64,000 nt of DNA from Hanleya hanleyi (Eukaryota; Mollusca; Polyplacophora; Lepidopleurida; Hanleyidae), in assembly GCA_036873755.1 (NCBI GenBank), contig JAVTVY010039313.1:107382-171381 (forward strand), read 5' to 3'. The position numbers were made by a program, and so were the translations under genes. Below the pieces are notes generated by a model that saw only the letters and a program-made list of their open reading frames with translations, did not search any database and had not been told where the DNA came from. Below, piece after piece: positions 24,501 through 39,500 of the stretch; within the stretch, counting starts at the first letter, position 1; every line of letters starts with the position of its first letter.

Positions 24501-27500
24501 CTATGTTGGTTGGTTGTTTGAAGTTTAGCGTCGCACCTAACGTTATTGGTCACACGTCGACGATGACCCAAACAAACATACCCTAGCAAAACTGAATCTT
24601 CTACATTCCAGCTTGCCTCAGGCTGCTCTTACGTTTTATTCCCATAACACAAGCATAGCATGTCATGTCATTATGTCCTCCCCCGTCTTTCATTATGTCT
24701 CCCCCAACTATGTTGGGGGGAAACATCTGGTGTTTGTGTTGTCTGTATGGATGGATGAATGGATGGATGGATGGATGTCTGTCCGTCCCCTTGCCTCGTT
24801 TGCAAGATATCTTGAGAACTACTGGGTGGAATTTCACCAAACTTGGATGGAAGCTTCATTGGGATAGCCCCCTCATTCGATTAGGTTTTGGTGTGTGTGC
24901 GTGCATTCATCCATGTCTGGTGTCCGTCCGTCGGTCCATCTACTTGTACATGTATATACAGGCCTTGTCTTCAAGATATCTTATGAACTACTGTATGGAA
25001 TTTCACCAAACTTGGATGGAAGCTTCAGTGGAATAGCCCCCTCATTTGATTAGGTTTTGGTGTGTGTGTGCATGCATTCATCCGTGTCGGGTGTCCGTCC
25101 GTCCGTTCATCTACTTGTACATGTATATACAGGCCTTGTCTGCAAGATATCTGGAGAACTACGTGACGGAAGTTCACCAAACTTGGATGGAAGCTTTATT
25201 GGGATAGCCCTCTCATCTGATTAGGTTTTGGTTTGTGTGTGCGTTCGTCCATGTTCGGTGTCCGTCCGTCTGCCCATGTACTTGTACATGTATATGTATA
25301 TACAGGCCCTTTCTGCAAGATATCTGAAGAACTACTGGACAGAATTTCACCAAACTTGGATGGAAGGTTCATTGGGATAGCCCCCTCATTTGATTAGGTT
25401 TGGATGTGTCTGTGCATTTATCCGTGTCCATCGTCCGTCCGTCCATCTAATTGTTCATGTCTATACATACATTGTCTGCAAGATATCTGGAGAACTACTC
25501 GACGGAATTTCATCAAACTTGGATGGAAGCTTCATTGAAATGGCCTTATGATCTAATTAGGTTTGGGTGTGAGCTAGTGCTTGCGTGGGTCCATGCAAAA
25601 TGTGCTTATCTGTCTGTCCAATTTTTGTTTACTCCATATCTTGGAAACTACTGAAGGCAGATGCATGACACTTCTATACGGTACAGCATGTATACTATAG
25701 GTGTGGCTCTTGTATGTTTTGCATCTTTCCTATAATGTGATCAGTTTCGAAATAGTTGATGCTTCACAATTACATGTATTTCACATTGGTTGGACGCTGT
25801 AGATGTGGAAAATCCACTCATTGCTATATAAATCCCGACTCCTCACTGGGTTACGGCAACAATAAAAATCGCCTCTTTGTAATTAAAAGTTTTAGATGCG
25901 CAGCTTTGTTTAGGATACTTATTGCTACATTCATTTTATAGCACTTTCCCTTAAATTATGTGCCCACTCAAGGCAAGGTGGGAGGTTGGGGGAGACATGT
26001 TTTTGCTTAAAAAAACACCAGCATAGGCTTCATGCCGGAGCGGCAACTCCAGGGTCAAAGCGGAACCTCTAGTTTATATTGTGATTGGGAGGTTGGACCG
26101 CAAGGTATAAAGTTTAAGAGTCTTGCATAGAATGGAGGTTACAAAAACAGTTCTCATTTGATCTCAAGACACCTTGTACTTACCTTGTGCATAATAATAA
26201 TATTATGCAATACTCTTGGGAAACCCTAGAATTTGCGGGGACCCCGGCGGGTTGGCTAACCAAAGGCATTAGGTGGATACCTGCATCAATTTAAGAGCGC
26301 CCAGGCAGTCATTGATATGTATAACACAAACCTCTCTGTTACCTGATAACTTGAGGGTGACACCAGCCTGGTGAAAGTCCGAGCTTTCTTGTGCCATCAC
26401 CTGCTGGTATAAAACTCTAATTTATCGAGCAAATTTACAAAAGGTTAACATTAGATATAATGAATTATAATACTCACTTAATGTTTTCCTTACTTGAACG
26501 GGATGCTTCGGCGTCACACGAGTCCTTTGCACTTGAGTGCTGCAAACGAACTTTCTAACGGAAGGTACCGGAATAGTGTGCGCGGCATTGCTAACCCTGT
26601 TCGTGAGAGTAGCCATTTCAATGCTCGTTGTCGACGTTGAAGAGTCCGGGAGATAATAGTTTATGAGAGCAGTCTCCACTGAGCAACGTCCACTATGTTA
26701 CTAAGTGAATCTCCCTTACTCCGAAGTGGTTACCGCTCTGGTCTCATGAGCTTGGCGAAAATAAAATCCTTAGTCAGGTCAACGGTATAGACCATTTGAA
26801 TAGTTTCAACAATCCATCGACTGATGGTGTCTTTGGAAAACGGTTTCTGATACCATTGCCGCGCTGTACGACCGAATCAGCACAAATTTCTGCCGAGCGT
26901 GCGGGAGAACCATTTCAGCGCTAGGATGATGGCTGTCATCTCTAGGAGATTGATATGACAAGTCTCTTCCTACGATGTCCACATTCTTTGTGCCAGGTTC
27001 TCGTTCAGATGCGCTCCCCAGCTGTCCATGGAGGCGTCCGAATATACGACTAGATTCGATTGCGGTGGATGCAAATACCTCCCCCCCACCTCCCTGAGAA
27101 GCTTGTCCCGGTTCAGCCGAGGACTGATGGTTAGAATCTATCGGGATTGGTCGATTTAAATGACCCGTGCTCTGTTTCCAGAACGACATTAGGTACATTT
27201 GTATGGATCTGCGTCGAAATGGACCGAAGTTGACCACTCATCCCAGAGTGACCAGGCGACCCAGAAGTCGCAAGATCTCTCGCCGAGAGCGCCTGGCAGG
27301 TGCAGAACACCGCGACCGCCTCTTCCAGCAGATGTAGGGCAGCCAGCGATGGATTAACAGATGTGTGGACAACTGAGATTGGGTTAGCGCTGAGTTGGGT
27401 AAGTTGACAATCCAGCCGCCGAGGAGCGCATAGAATAGAGCCAACCTGATCGCATAGGTGACCGTCGTTTACGACCAATCGTAGATGTAGCTGCTCATAT

Positions 27501-30500
27501 CAACATCACACCTCTGTTGGACCATCTACAGGGCATCCACTAACCGTGTGAAAACCCGAGGGGCAGATGTAATTCCGAACGGTAACGCTTGGAATTCTAA
27601 TATCTTGCCGTCGATGGCGAACCGTAATCCGAGCGTATCCGTACATGCAAATCTATTGATACGGCTCACATGCCGACACGACGGCCGGTCGGTGCAGATC
27701 GAAGAGTTTCCATTTTGAATCTGTCGATGGGAATGTAACGGTTGAGTGGCCGAGGATTGATTAGCGGTCTTCATCCCCCGTTTTTCTTGTACACCAAAAG
27801 AATTCTGGTGCAAAAACCCTGGATCAGTTTGGCTCTTTCGTCTCTCTTATAACCGCTTTGGCGAGGATGGAAGCTATCTCGTCTCGTACGATTTGAATCT
27901 GACGGGGGTCTCGAGGAAGCGGGGTCACCAGAGGGGTCACTTTCAGCAGAGGAAAACTGTTTGGAGTGCTCCCTGCCACTCGTTAACCTTCCGAGACAAT
28001 CTGCCTTACTTCCCTCATGTGAAGTGCGCTAGTCGGCCTTCGATCCACAGTTCCGGGCAGCGACACAGCAGCGTCGCGACCGGCGGACCTCCTCCCCTAA
28101 CCTCGTACTGAGCAATGGGGGAGCGCACAGTCTGACTCATCAGGTGCGCTTCCTACCCTTACCGGCGGATTTAGAGGAGTTCTCAGATCCCTTCGTTCCC
28201 TTCCCCTTGACACGGTTGCCTCCTCTGGCTTTGTTGGCCTTCGATGAGCCAGACGAAGTCTCATCGGTCTTGGAAGCGCTCGCTTTGCGCTTGCCCTTAG
28301 CATGGGTTTGGTGTTGCTTGACCATGGACTCAAGATCCTGAGAATCAACATGACCTTTAGCAGCGTAAGCTTCGAGTCCGTAAGTGAACAACACTTCCTT
28401 ACCGAAAGGTAAGTCCAAGATGTTCTTTGCCTGATCTTTGTTAGCCAGTCGAGACTCAGCCAGAAAGAGTCTTCGTCGATCAAATCCCGTTGCAGTAGCC
28501 AACTGCATACAGTGGTAGAATTCTGGAGGACCCGCTAGTGGAATCGCCTCAGTTGAGCGCAAACGGAACAAGGCGCTGTCAGCCGTAAGCTGCAGGATAG
28601 CGAGGTGCGACACATGCAGCATGTGCAGAAGGTTGCTGAAGGTGCGTCACCCGGCATGGACCAAACAATGCCGCCCTGAGCTCATCCTCAGCTGACCGCC
28701 GTTACGTATCGTTTGATGTATATCCTCCTCATGTTAAGTCCCGTTCACCTTCGGACAGAGCGCTTCTGAATAGCTCAGTGAACCCGGGTGATATAATCCA
28801 CAGGGAACGCTTATTTCTTTTCTTTCGAGATTGAACCGAACGCTTGATCCGCGAACGGATAACCCTCTAACGAAGGAAGCTCGGGCCGACAGGCCAGCGA
28901 CTCTCCTGTTAGCGATCGCTTCTAACTGCTTAGTGTTTGGAAGGACGCCATAAACTTCAGCAGCATACGCTAGCGACCTAGTCCATCCTCTGTTTGGCGG
29001 CAGCCCGAAAGAGAGCCACAATGATGTCTTCGACATGCTCAACGGAAGGGACGGATTCCTCACCGGACCTTGAACCGACCTCCATATCCGAGTCCTCTAG
29101 CAACCGGTGGAGCAAAAACGGAGTCGGATGACGATGCTAGGTCACCCGAGGGGCGTGACTCAGAGGCCTGAATATGTCCTTCGCCCAACGGGAGACTGTC
29201 GCGGCCCATATCGGACATGTCGGGTTGAACGGATAACGTGTCAGGGACCCGGCATCGGAGCAATAGCGGCGACAATAAGAACCCGTGAGTCCGTGTCGGC
29301 TTGTTGATTGATCGAAGATGCAGCATGTGGCTTTCCCAACGCGGCGCTGCCCAGACGTGGGACCACGAACGCCGGTGCGCTCGTCCCACTGGGATGATCT
29401 CAGAACACGGTCGTGTTTGGCGAAACGTGCATCAAGTTAGTGCACAACGTAACAAAGCACAATGATGGTAAAGCCAATTCCGAGACGAGCCATATCTTTG
29501 TCGTGCCAGCCTTGTCGTGCCAGGCATTTAACACAATAATCACAATGGTACAGACCACTTTCATAACCCCGCTGTTCTGTGCGGGAACTGGCTGATGACG
29601 TCAAGTGGGGTCGAATCCAGCTACTGACACATGTTATCTAAATGCAATCTGCACACATAGCAGAATATAAAACTACATTTTGTTTAGTGATTATTAAACC
29701 TTGAAAGATGCCTGTTTCAGAAAGGCATAACCTGAAAAACATTTCCCTTTAAATCCAGCCAACTATTTACCTAAATTATGGTGTCAATTCACCGGGATTG
29801 TTGGCGATATACCCACTCGGGTTTTCATCAATTTCTTTAAAATCGCTTCCATAAAGTAAAAATCCATGTATTTCTCATTTAGAGTATTACGCGATTATAA
29901 AAATATCAATCGCATTCCTGTATGTCCAGTCGTGTTCTTCTAACCTTTGAAAGAAAACGTGTAACCGAGCTTCGGCGAATTCCGGGAGTCGAGCGGAACA
30001 TCTTGCGAGAGATCGAGATATTCCGACATGCTGCAAGCTGTTGACAAACGACACACATGTAAATCAGCGAAACACCAATACTACCATATAATGAAAATAG
30101 TTACTATGAATTATAATAATAATATATTATCTTCTTTACAAAATCCTAACCAAATCAATAGATTGGGTTTACAATTATTGCTATTATTACTCTGAAATAT
30201 ATCATTTAATGTATTTCCCAACATTAGTCAGGATATTAGCATCACATCTTCTCCCCAGTTTTCAGCATAATCTGTGACAACCGTTCTTTCACAGTATTTA
30301 GTATTTTTGACCACCATAGCAATAATTTTATCTCTAGGTAAACCTGTGGTTCAGAGAAAGTATATTATTCTCCTCAGTTTACCGATTTACTCCGTTTTAG
30401 ACAAAGCTGAAGAGTGAAAGTGCCGATATTTGAGTCGTTCGCGTTTTCAACAATTTTCTATAATATCCATTGATTTTCCCTATAGTTCTACCATAATATT

Positions 30501-33500
30501 TTTAAATTTCATTAATGGTTCATTTTAGAGAATAAATATGAATACTCACCATATTTGCTGGTGTTTTGCTGATTTACATGTGTGCCGTGTGTCAGCAGCT
30601 TTTAACGTGTCGGTATATGTCGGTCTATAGCAGAATATTCCACTTGGCTGCCGAAACCCCACTTAACGTCACTAGCCAGTTCCCTCGTAAAACAGCAGGG
30701 GTTATGAAAGTGGTCTATATGATTTACATTTATACAACGTATATATTATTCTAAATGCAGAGCTTGAATAATCCCATAATGAAAGCATGAACTCGATCAT
30801 GCTGTTTTACAGAGTGGCACTAGGCCCCATTCACCGAGGATTTCTGCTGTACATATTTTTATATGTAATAAAATACAGCGAAAAGCGATGAGTAATTCGG
30901 TATAATGAAAAAGTCGATAAATGTAAAAACTCGCGGACCAACAAGAGGAGCTTGGAAGTACGAATAGTAAATCCAATGGAATGATTTTTCTCCAATTTTG
31001 TGGAGCACAGAAGCTCAGCGTGGAGTACACCGTGCTAGAATAAATAAAAAAATTTGGTGAGAATGTGAGATCTGTCAGAGGCAAGCTGGAATGTAGGGAG
31101 CATTATGGTCGCACTGATAATATCACAGTGACGCCATTTTCTTAGAAGACATTTTCCTATCGATTATTAAATATTATACATTAGTATATAGTTATCGTCA
31201 GTAACTTTATCTACAAAAAAGCAAATATTTTGAAGAATAAGGACGAAAGTATCGGTTTTCTGGTATACCGACATTGCCCACCATTCGGAATCATCTGCTC
31301 ATGGAATTGAGTTGAAACTACGGTATTTGTGAAGATTTCACTATCGTCAAGATCCAGAAGCCCAACGTACACAACGATCACTTTGTTGTATTAGCACAAA
31401 TATGGTGTTCCGAGCTGTTTTTCTCTGGTGCGTGCGGGGCCCAAAAAAGCAAAAAATCTGTTAGGAAGAAATGTTCGTGAGATCAAACTCGTTTATCCTT
31501 GAACAAGGGTCATCTGTGTGCGGTGACTGCGAACATTTTTCGAATCATCTTCCAACTAATAACCAATCAACTGACAAGCCGCGCCCATGTGACAAAGCTG
31601 CGTTCACGCACATGACAGCAGAATGGCGGCTCCGAACCCGATGCTATGCCCACAGGTAGCGCTGGTTGTTTCATCCGACATGAAATGTTAGCTGTGTGCG
31701 GGGAACAAAAACAAAAACAGGCAAAATCACGAAACACTGTTTTTGTTCTAATACAACAAAATGTTCGTTGTGTGCGTTGGGCTAATGGAAAGAATGCTTG
31801 AAATCTTTGATTCTCATCATTCATTCTACGGTCCTAGGTAATCCCACAGAATGGTAGTCGTCAAATGTATGGATAACCTAATGGAGCCTGTGAATGGGGA
31901 TCTTGTCAATGGGTAATAATGTCCGGTTTCTCCATTGAGTTTTCGCAAATCTTTTGCTGGGCATTTTGTGACGTTCAATGCAATGTGTTTCTCAACAGAT
32001 ATGAGATCAGCTGTTTTGTGTTTACGATATAGGCTGTGTTTACATGCAGATGCAGAAAAAATGGCATGTCAATCATGTTGCCACAATGAGCAGACAGACC
32101 CGTGACAGAATTTGCACGCGCGTAAACACATATGTACCGCCCCGTCCGTAAGTATTTTCTTTTTCTCTAGAGATTTTCACAGAAGACAATTTTGGTCGGT
32201 TTTCAATTTTTAGGTCAGATTTTTCAAATTTTCTATTTGTCCGATTTTCAGAAAAACTGCATGAGAAAAGGGTAAATAATAATCTGCAATTTTAAATTTC
32301 CCCAGATCTCCTGTGATATATGATATTCACAAAGTTTCAGCTTTCTTTTGTTCTCCGTTTCTGGATTCGAGAGAAATTTTCACTGGGGGTGGAGGGCGTA
32401 TTCCCCGCCCTGTCCGGACAGAGTTGAATGATTAGTCTTACTATAGTCTGTCCATTTTAATTAGTCGTCTACTTTGGCGCTCCTCAGAAATAAGTAGTTA
32501 ATTCTGCATGAATTTTCTTTTTTGCGTTGTGTAGAACAAACTAAACTCTACAAAATGACTACCATTATTACGTGATATCGATAATGTATCACGCTTGAAA
32601 TAACTTTGTAATTCTCTCCACATAAAAGTCCAGTGCACTTGTTTCGTGTACCGGGCCTCAATTACATAGGGAGACGTCATAATATATTCGTGTTTACCAG
32701 CACAAAGGTCAACAATGCCGTGTACGGTCATAGAGGTGTGTGCGGTTAGTCATTCGGCAATTTCACTGGGCATAGGATATAAGCGTCACAAACACGAACC
32801 GCCTATTATTACTTTATTAGGCATCAATGACCTTTGTGACAGTAGGCACGAATACATTATGACGTCTCTCTATGTAATTGAGACCCGGTACATGAAACAA
32901 CTGTACTGAAGTTTTATATGGAGAAAATTACAAAGTTATTTCAAGCGTGATATATTATCAATATCATGGAGAAATGGTAGTCATTTTGTAGAGTTCAGTT
33001 TGTTCTACACACTGCAAGAAGGAAAATGTATGCAGAGTTAACTATTGATTTTTGACAAGCTCCAAAGTAGACGACTAATTAAAATGGACAGACTATAGTT
33101 GAGACCACAAGAGATGTTCTTAAACCTATCTGCCCTGAATTCTTTGGCACCGGTCCAGGTCAGGCATTTCGCTCCCCACCCCACGCCCAAATATTTTCTT
33201 ATTCATTGAGCGAGGGTGCTGAATATTACCACACTATACCATTGGGTCAAATTCTATCAGAAAAAGTGAAAAAAAAAACCCCATGATTGCTGCTGGATGA
33301 CCGCTTTCCCTTGTAAGTGTGACCAGTAAAATCAATCGGTTCAAAGATGTTTTAAAACGATCATTCAAGCAGTCTTCAAGGTTTGAACTACAGAAATTAT
33401 GTCATAACACATTCGTGTTGGTCGCGTGAAGAAGGCGGTTCTGTACTTCTGATTCAATTGGTTGTAGATTGTCAACATGGTCATGGATGGCGCAACATGT

Positions 33501-36500
33501 CAGACAATATATTTATAACGTTCACTGTATTTGATAGCCATGGTAAGATAATCGGATAATTTTTAGCATTTTTGTATACGTGACTTTGTAGTTTCTTTCT
33601 GACTTAATTGCCGAAGTGTGTGTGGATGATAACTACACGCATACGACTCACGGCTGCGTGGTATTTATCTAAGCACTTTTGGTGACGTAAATCGACATTC
33701 GTTGTGACGTCATGGGATCTCGTCATGGCCACTCATGCCATCGCTTAACTCAACATTCGAGAATGTTCGCACATCGTTGCCCAAACAGTATTGTGATATT
33801 GATAGTAAAGAATTCATCGTAAAATAAGGCCTTCCAGTCAGCAGCCACTGTCAATATTTCTTTGTGTGCGTGACGGGAGTGGGGGTGGAGTGGGGGGGGG
33901 GGGTTGGTGGGATTAGGGTACTCATTTGTACCATACGGAATGTCATACATTCCCACTTTGTGTTAGACACATACAAAAGGCTGATCTATCAATGTCTTAG
34001 AGAAGCAATCAGCGTCTGTGCAGTGCAATCATTGTCGATGTGACTTCGCCAATGCCGAGTTGACGTAAACCTGTTTCGCGTTGTCGTGCGACCTCGCGGA
34101 GGACAGCCCTGTCATTGTGTATCTCAGTGTTTAGGTATGTGGTCTAAAACACTCAAGAATATGTGTGCATTGTCACCTGTCCCGATTCTCACATGTAAAA
34201 ACACTTAAGTCAATGAAATTAGCATTTTTTTTTAATTCGAACCACCAGTGGGTGGCGGAATGCGAGAGCAGAGTGTGTGCGCGTTGGTGAGAAAAACATG
34301 TTTCAATTGTGATTATTGAACGAATGGATGGAACTGATGTTTCGTGTTCATATTCCAAGTCAAACAAAAGTATATTTTCTGACACACCTTCCAGTCCATG
34401 GATTTGTACGGCATCAATCTCCACATAGTCCTGTTTACCGCCGGCCGTGCAGTCAACCTCTATCCGTAAAGCGTCCACTTTACAGGGAGGCGGTGCCTAA
34501 AATCAAACATCGTCCATTGTTTGACTATTTTATTTCCATTCCGTTCATCATGTAATTTCCCAGCCGCCGTATATATTCACTTTTAAAACGTAATATCTAA
34601 ATTGTTTCCGAAAGTTATTCTAGGCTACTGCTGTTGGATATTATATCTCAATGACATCCGTGATAAAAAAAGAACAATTTGTAGAAAAGTATAGTTGACA
34701 TTAATATCAAACAGGATTCCTGTAAAATGTTTTAATAATCACAATAACAGCAGTTCATCTTACTTCATTGATATCATCTATTCCTTTTTAAATACCGTAT
34801 CATTTATATGTGATGTGGTCGTATATATAGAAATTTTGCCATAATTTCAGAATAACTACCAATATTACATTTGCTATCCGTGCATATAAAATTACGGACA
34901 TCTCCAGTGTATTGGCGTAGCCTGAAAAGTACTGGAGCGGTTTGCATCTATTTTCCCGAAAGTGCTGTTCTGTTTTTATTTTTATCCCATATTTTAATAC
35001 AACAGGAGTAATTCATCAAGAAGAGAAGCAATTTCGAAATGTTTTTAATGCCACATAAATGATTGTCGATTACAATTAATTCAAAAGGCAAAACCACCAG
35101 TCCATACAGTTGAAATGAGTGAAGTTAAAAAGTACCGTTATTTGTAGAGGGAATATCCTACTTTTGGTAATCTCCGTAACTGCATCATTATGGTACAGAA
35201 CTGACCATTGGCTCCCGTGGATACGTGCTGAAACCTGTCGGACTCCACCAGCACGATATGTTTCAAAGATGTCGACCTTGCTCAAGAACAGAGCCTCATG
35301 AAACCCAACCTTAACAACAAAGATATATCTTCGTAAACTCCAGAAGAGTGAACAGTAGCAGGAAAGTATCGGTTATCAGTTGTCAGAAAATATATTTTTT
35401 GAGAGCCCTCTGGCGTGAAAAATAGGGCGTCGACCTACTGGGGTTTTTTTCCCACAATTTTGCCGAAAAGTGACTCTCTTATCTGTGTAGAAAACTCAAC
35501 AAGCAATTCGCAGAGGCCGCTGAAAGGTCTGATAACGTTCAGCAGAATGGTCCTATATATATCAGCTAGTAACAAATGGAGGATTTCCCAAAAAACGAGC
35601 GGTCCCAATAATTATAGTATAGAGAGGCCATTGGGTGGGAATTGGAGAGCACTCTGAGAGAATACGCCACAGTTTCCAAATTAAGCTTGCTGAATTAATG
35701 GTTTTCAGCAAGCGTAGCTAAAAGGTGACGTAGCTTTCACACGAAATAGCAGGGAATGATTACAGATGTCTACAGTTTTGTAACGGGGCAATTCTGCTGT
35801 TCTCCCGAATTCCCGTATAATATTCTATTCTAAAATGCGATTCCCACCGACGTCGACAGCTCTCTTAAACCATTCGAAGCTATATTGTGTTTGCCGGTCC
35901 ATCTATTCTTAGCGTTTGGTTCTTCTTACTGGTTCAAGCTATCTGTCGAAGTTTACAATTTTACTTGCATATTTCCAAGTCGCCTCTGCAAACTCTTTTA
36001 CTAGCTTTTGTGCGATGTTTGGGAAATAATGTAACTCTGATCTTGGCCCCACAATACGCCATTTAAATTCCAGAGAGTACTATATCATCAAAAGGCAAAA
36101 ATCGGCCGAAGTAGAACGGAACTGGCAGAGACAATAGTTTGGGTTTCGCAATGCTGGTTTATCGACTCATATTGAATAAAAATATAATTATAAGAGCATT
36201 CACGAGACAAGACATAGATGTTTCGTGTGGGAATCGTAACTGGCACATCTACGCGAACCCAGTCCTTTTCGGCTGGTATGAGAGTACAGTTGACGGTAAT
36301 CGCCTATTTGCGTCATCCAGTATCAGCCAAATTATGGCAGACCACCTGACAGGTATCACCTTCTGTACAGTCACTGACCGTGCACTCTTTAACCAACGTC
36401 GTCGATAGGATTGAAGATGTTTGTAGTGACAATCCCGGCTGATTGACTGAATTGCTTACGGACAACAACAACAACAGCCACAACAACAACACCAACGGAA

Positions 36501-39500
36501 ATATGGTATTAAGTGTGTATGAATACCAGTCGCTTCATGTGCATTGCCGAATGCCGTATATTACTTGCAAAACAGCGTAGATGTGTCCCCGCTAACTTAG
36601 ACTTGTTGACAGAATTGAGAAGTATGGTGAAAGTCCTGATTGACTGAATTGATTACGGGCATACAAGTTCCGTATTCAGTTTAGCTATCAAAAAGGTTCG
36701 AGCCTCAATCGATCGATTGGATCCGTGCGAATCACCCGGCATTATTGTATATAAGTCTAGTCCACAGTTGTTAACGTAGTAGAATTTACTTAGGGAAGAG
36801 GAACACGATCGAAATTAGGATGAGGCAATCTGAGCCTAGATTCGTTCACTTTCCTACTTTTCCCTAAACCACCAGCCCCTAGTCCCGTATCTTGGAAGCT
36901 CCTACCGGTGAGTTCCTCAACCAAGCCATATTAAGAGATGGTATGGTGGGCAACAAATTTGATCAAATACATCCATAGACTCTGCTAGTAGCTCTAGATC
37001 CTTACCTATAATTTCATTCTATAACTTTCTACTTGCTTGAATGAATGTTTCACTCAGTTCAAATAACCCTCTTCTGTGGAGTGTGTTAACTAAGAACAAA
37101 GTGTACCATATATTTCTTCCTACTAAAGACGGGAATATGTACTTTCATTCGCGTGTTTGTCCCAGTCATATGGGTGCCGTCCTTTTCTAGACAAGGCTGA
37201 CGTGATTTGGTGAGTTACTCACCAGATAATATTACACCAGCGTCAGGTATAATTCAGAATAACGTCAAAGCTTAAGGCTTAAATAAGAAGAGCAACAACA
37301 TCATGGAATAACGATTACTGTGAGTCCATACCATCATAATTTAGTGTATAAACACTAAACAAATGTAGAAATCGTGATAGATTCTAAAGTTTAACAACGG
37401 ACACGCTATTGTGCAAGTCGTATGGGTCAGTCTACATATGACTCCCCAGTCCCTATTGCAGCGCCGTCAGTACTAACAGCCTATTCCACTTCGGCTACGG
37501 TAAGTGTGGCTGCTCTCATTCTCTGGAATGAGACAATGTTCCGGATACTCGAATACATATTCGGTACACTGTATTTTAAATTTAAAACCTTCGCAAAAAC
37601 TTATAGTCCATGGGCCCAGGCATATATCGGTACCATCAGAGGAAACCAAACTTTAGGGCTACTAAGTTATTGGTAGGGACTATATGATTATTTCAATATG
37701 TGATAACCGTTCCAGAAGAGCAGCTTAGTGTATATTTTGCATTTTTACCATTTTACCATTCTGAGATATTGACTTTTTTGGGGAAAATCACACAATGGAC
37801 TACTGACACATCCCATGAAGGTAATATCATTCAATAACAGCTCCGGATATCCAGAATTGTTATCTGCACAGTTACAACAAGCATACTTCCCATCTTGAGG
37901 CACATGCTTTAGTTTGGTATTCAAACGGCTGGTTTGCACGCTGGATTTTGTGAAATTTTGCGGATTTATTATTATCATTATTTACGGAATGTTGTGTGTC
38001 CCACATGAGTGCCACAGTCCTAATGGATCAGCTACCCATATGTACCTTGTTTGCAGGGAAGCACAAAGGAGGACCATCTAGCTGGTTTCAACAAAGTTGT
38101 AGAATTTTTCCTTCCCATACCCCCGAAATGCACATTGCGGCTGAATATATGAAAATTACAATGTAGCTCAAATTTGATATAATCTTTCGCCCCACCAGAA
38201 ATGTTTCAGGTTGTGCACACTGGAAAGTATATAAATGTATTTTATAATGTCATAAGTGTATTGTATAATAAATACTGGTCCTAGGGGGCCACACCTGCAA
38301 TAACACTGGTGAAAACCCAGACTCCTACTTGCCCGTTTTGTTTTCTAGGTTATACCTAGTATTCATTGTTTAGTATCTGTGGGTGCAAGTTTCGGGTTAT
38401 TTTAGGTCGAAAATTCTTATTTCTGACCAGCGAAACCCTCATCAGGGAGCCTATACGCATTGACCGTTATGGTCAGATTTTTTATTTTTTCAGTATTTTA
38501 CTGATGCTTTTACCCCGCCTATAGCATAATTGTGGCTGGCTGGTAAAGTTTTCGGCATGTTTGTTTGTGATCCAGTATTTCTTTAAGATCCCTTTCAGCC
38601 ATTTCGTGTATGGATTGAAAGTCGTTATGACGCATACGTCGTTTCAGTACAGACTTATTCTGTATGCCCTCGTTCCTCTTGAGGTATTTGTTTCTGTCGG
38701 TAATTTCCGAGGTAGAGTATCCTCTCATTTTAAGCTTTTGCTTGAAGTATTCTGACTAGTCTATGTAGTCTGCAGTATTATTGCAGTTTCGTATACATAT
38801 CTTTCAGTTCTCCCGTAATGTGCTGATTTGCTGTATAGGTATTTGTAGGTTTCAGTTGGCTTTGTTTAGCATTTCACATCAAGTATTGAGTCAGTCGAAC
38901 ATCTTTTCCCCTTGAAAACGGCAACGTCTAGATAATTGACCTCGTTTTCAGATATTTTATACGTGAATTTCAATGGAGTATGTGCGTTATTAGCCATCTC
39001 AAAGAAACTCTCAGCTACGGCTTTATTTGCCTGTAGTAGTATGAAGCCATCATCCCGAAAAGTTTGTGTAATATAATCATTTCTTTGTGTGGGAATGTGG
39101 CAATTAGCTGATTGATATGCTTATATATCGCTATATCGCACAGTTCCGGGGAAGGGACTGCTCCCCGTGGTGCTTATTTAGTTAGCTTTGTTTAGGATTT
39201 CACATCAAGTATTGAGTCAGTCAAATATCTATGTAGTCTGCAGTATTATTGCAGTTTCGTATACATATCTTTCAGTTCTCCCGTAATGTGCTGATTTGCT
39301 GTATAGGTATTTGTATTTCAGTTGGCTTTGTTTAGCATTTCACATCAAGTATTGAGTCAGTCGAACATCTTTTCCCCTTGAAAACGGCTACGTCTAGATA
39401 ATTGACCTCGTTTTCAGATATTTCATACGTGAATTTCAATAGAGGATGTGCGTTATTAGCCATCTCAAAGAAACTCTAAGCTACGGCTTTATTTGCCTGT

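Noticed and set aside
24613..25654. Frames with repeated FHQTWMEAS suggesting a repeat protein
   Set aside because: They shift frame between units and follow a TIR-bounded tandem DNA repeat; no start, stop or splice support.
37745..37978. Cysteine-containing minus-strand frame considered as an EGF exon
   Set aside because: Cysteine spacing does not fit the EGF modules, the acceptor is poor, and inserting it would break the FIE|VGF join between exons 2 and 3.
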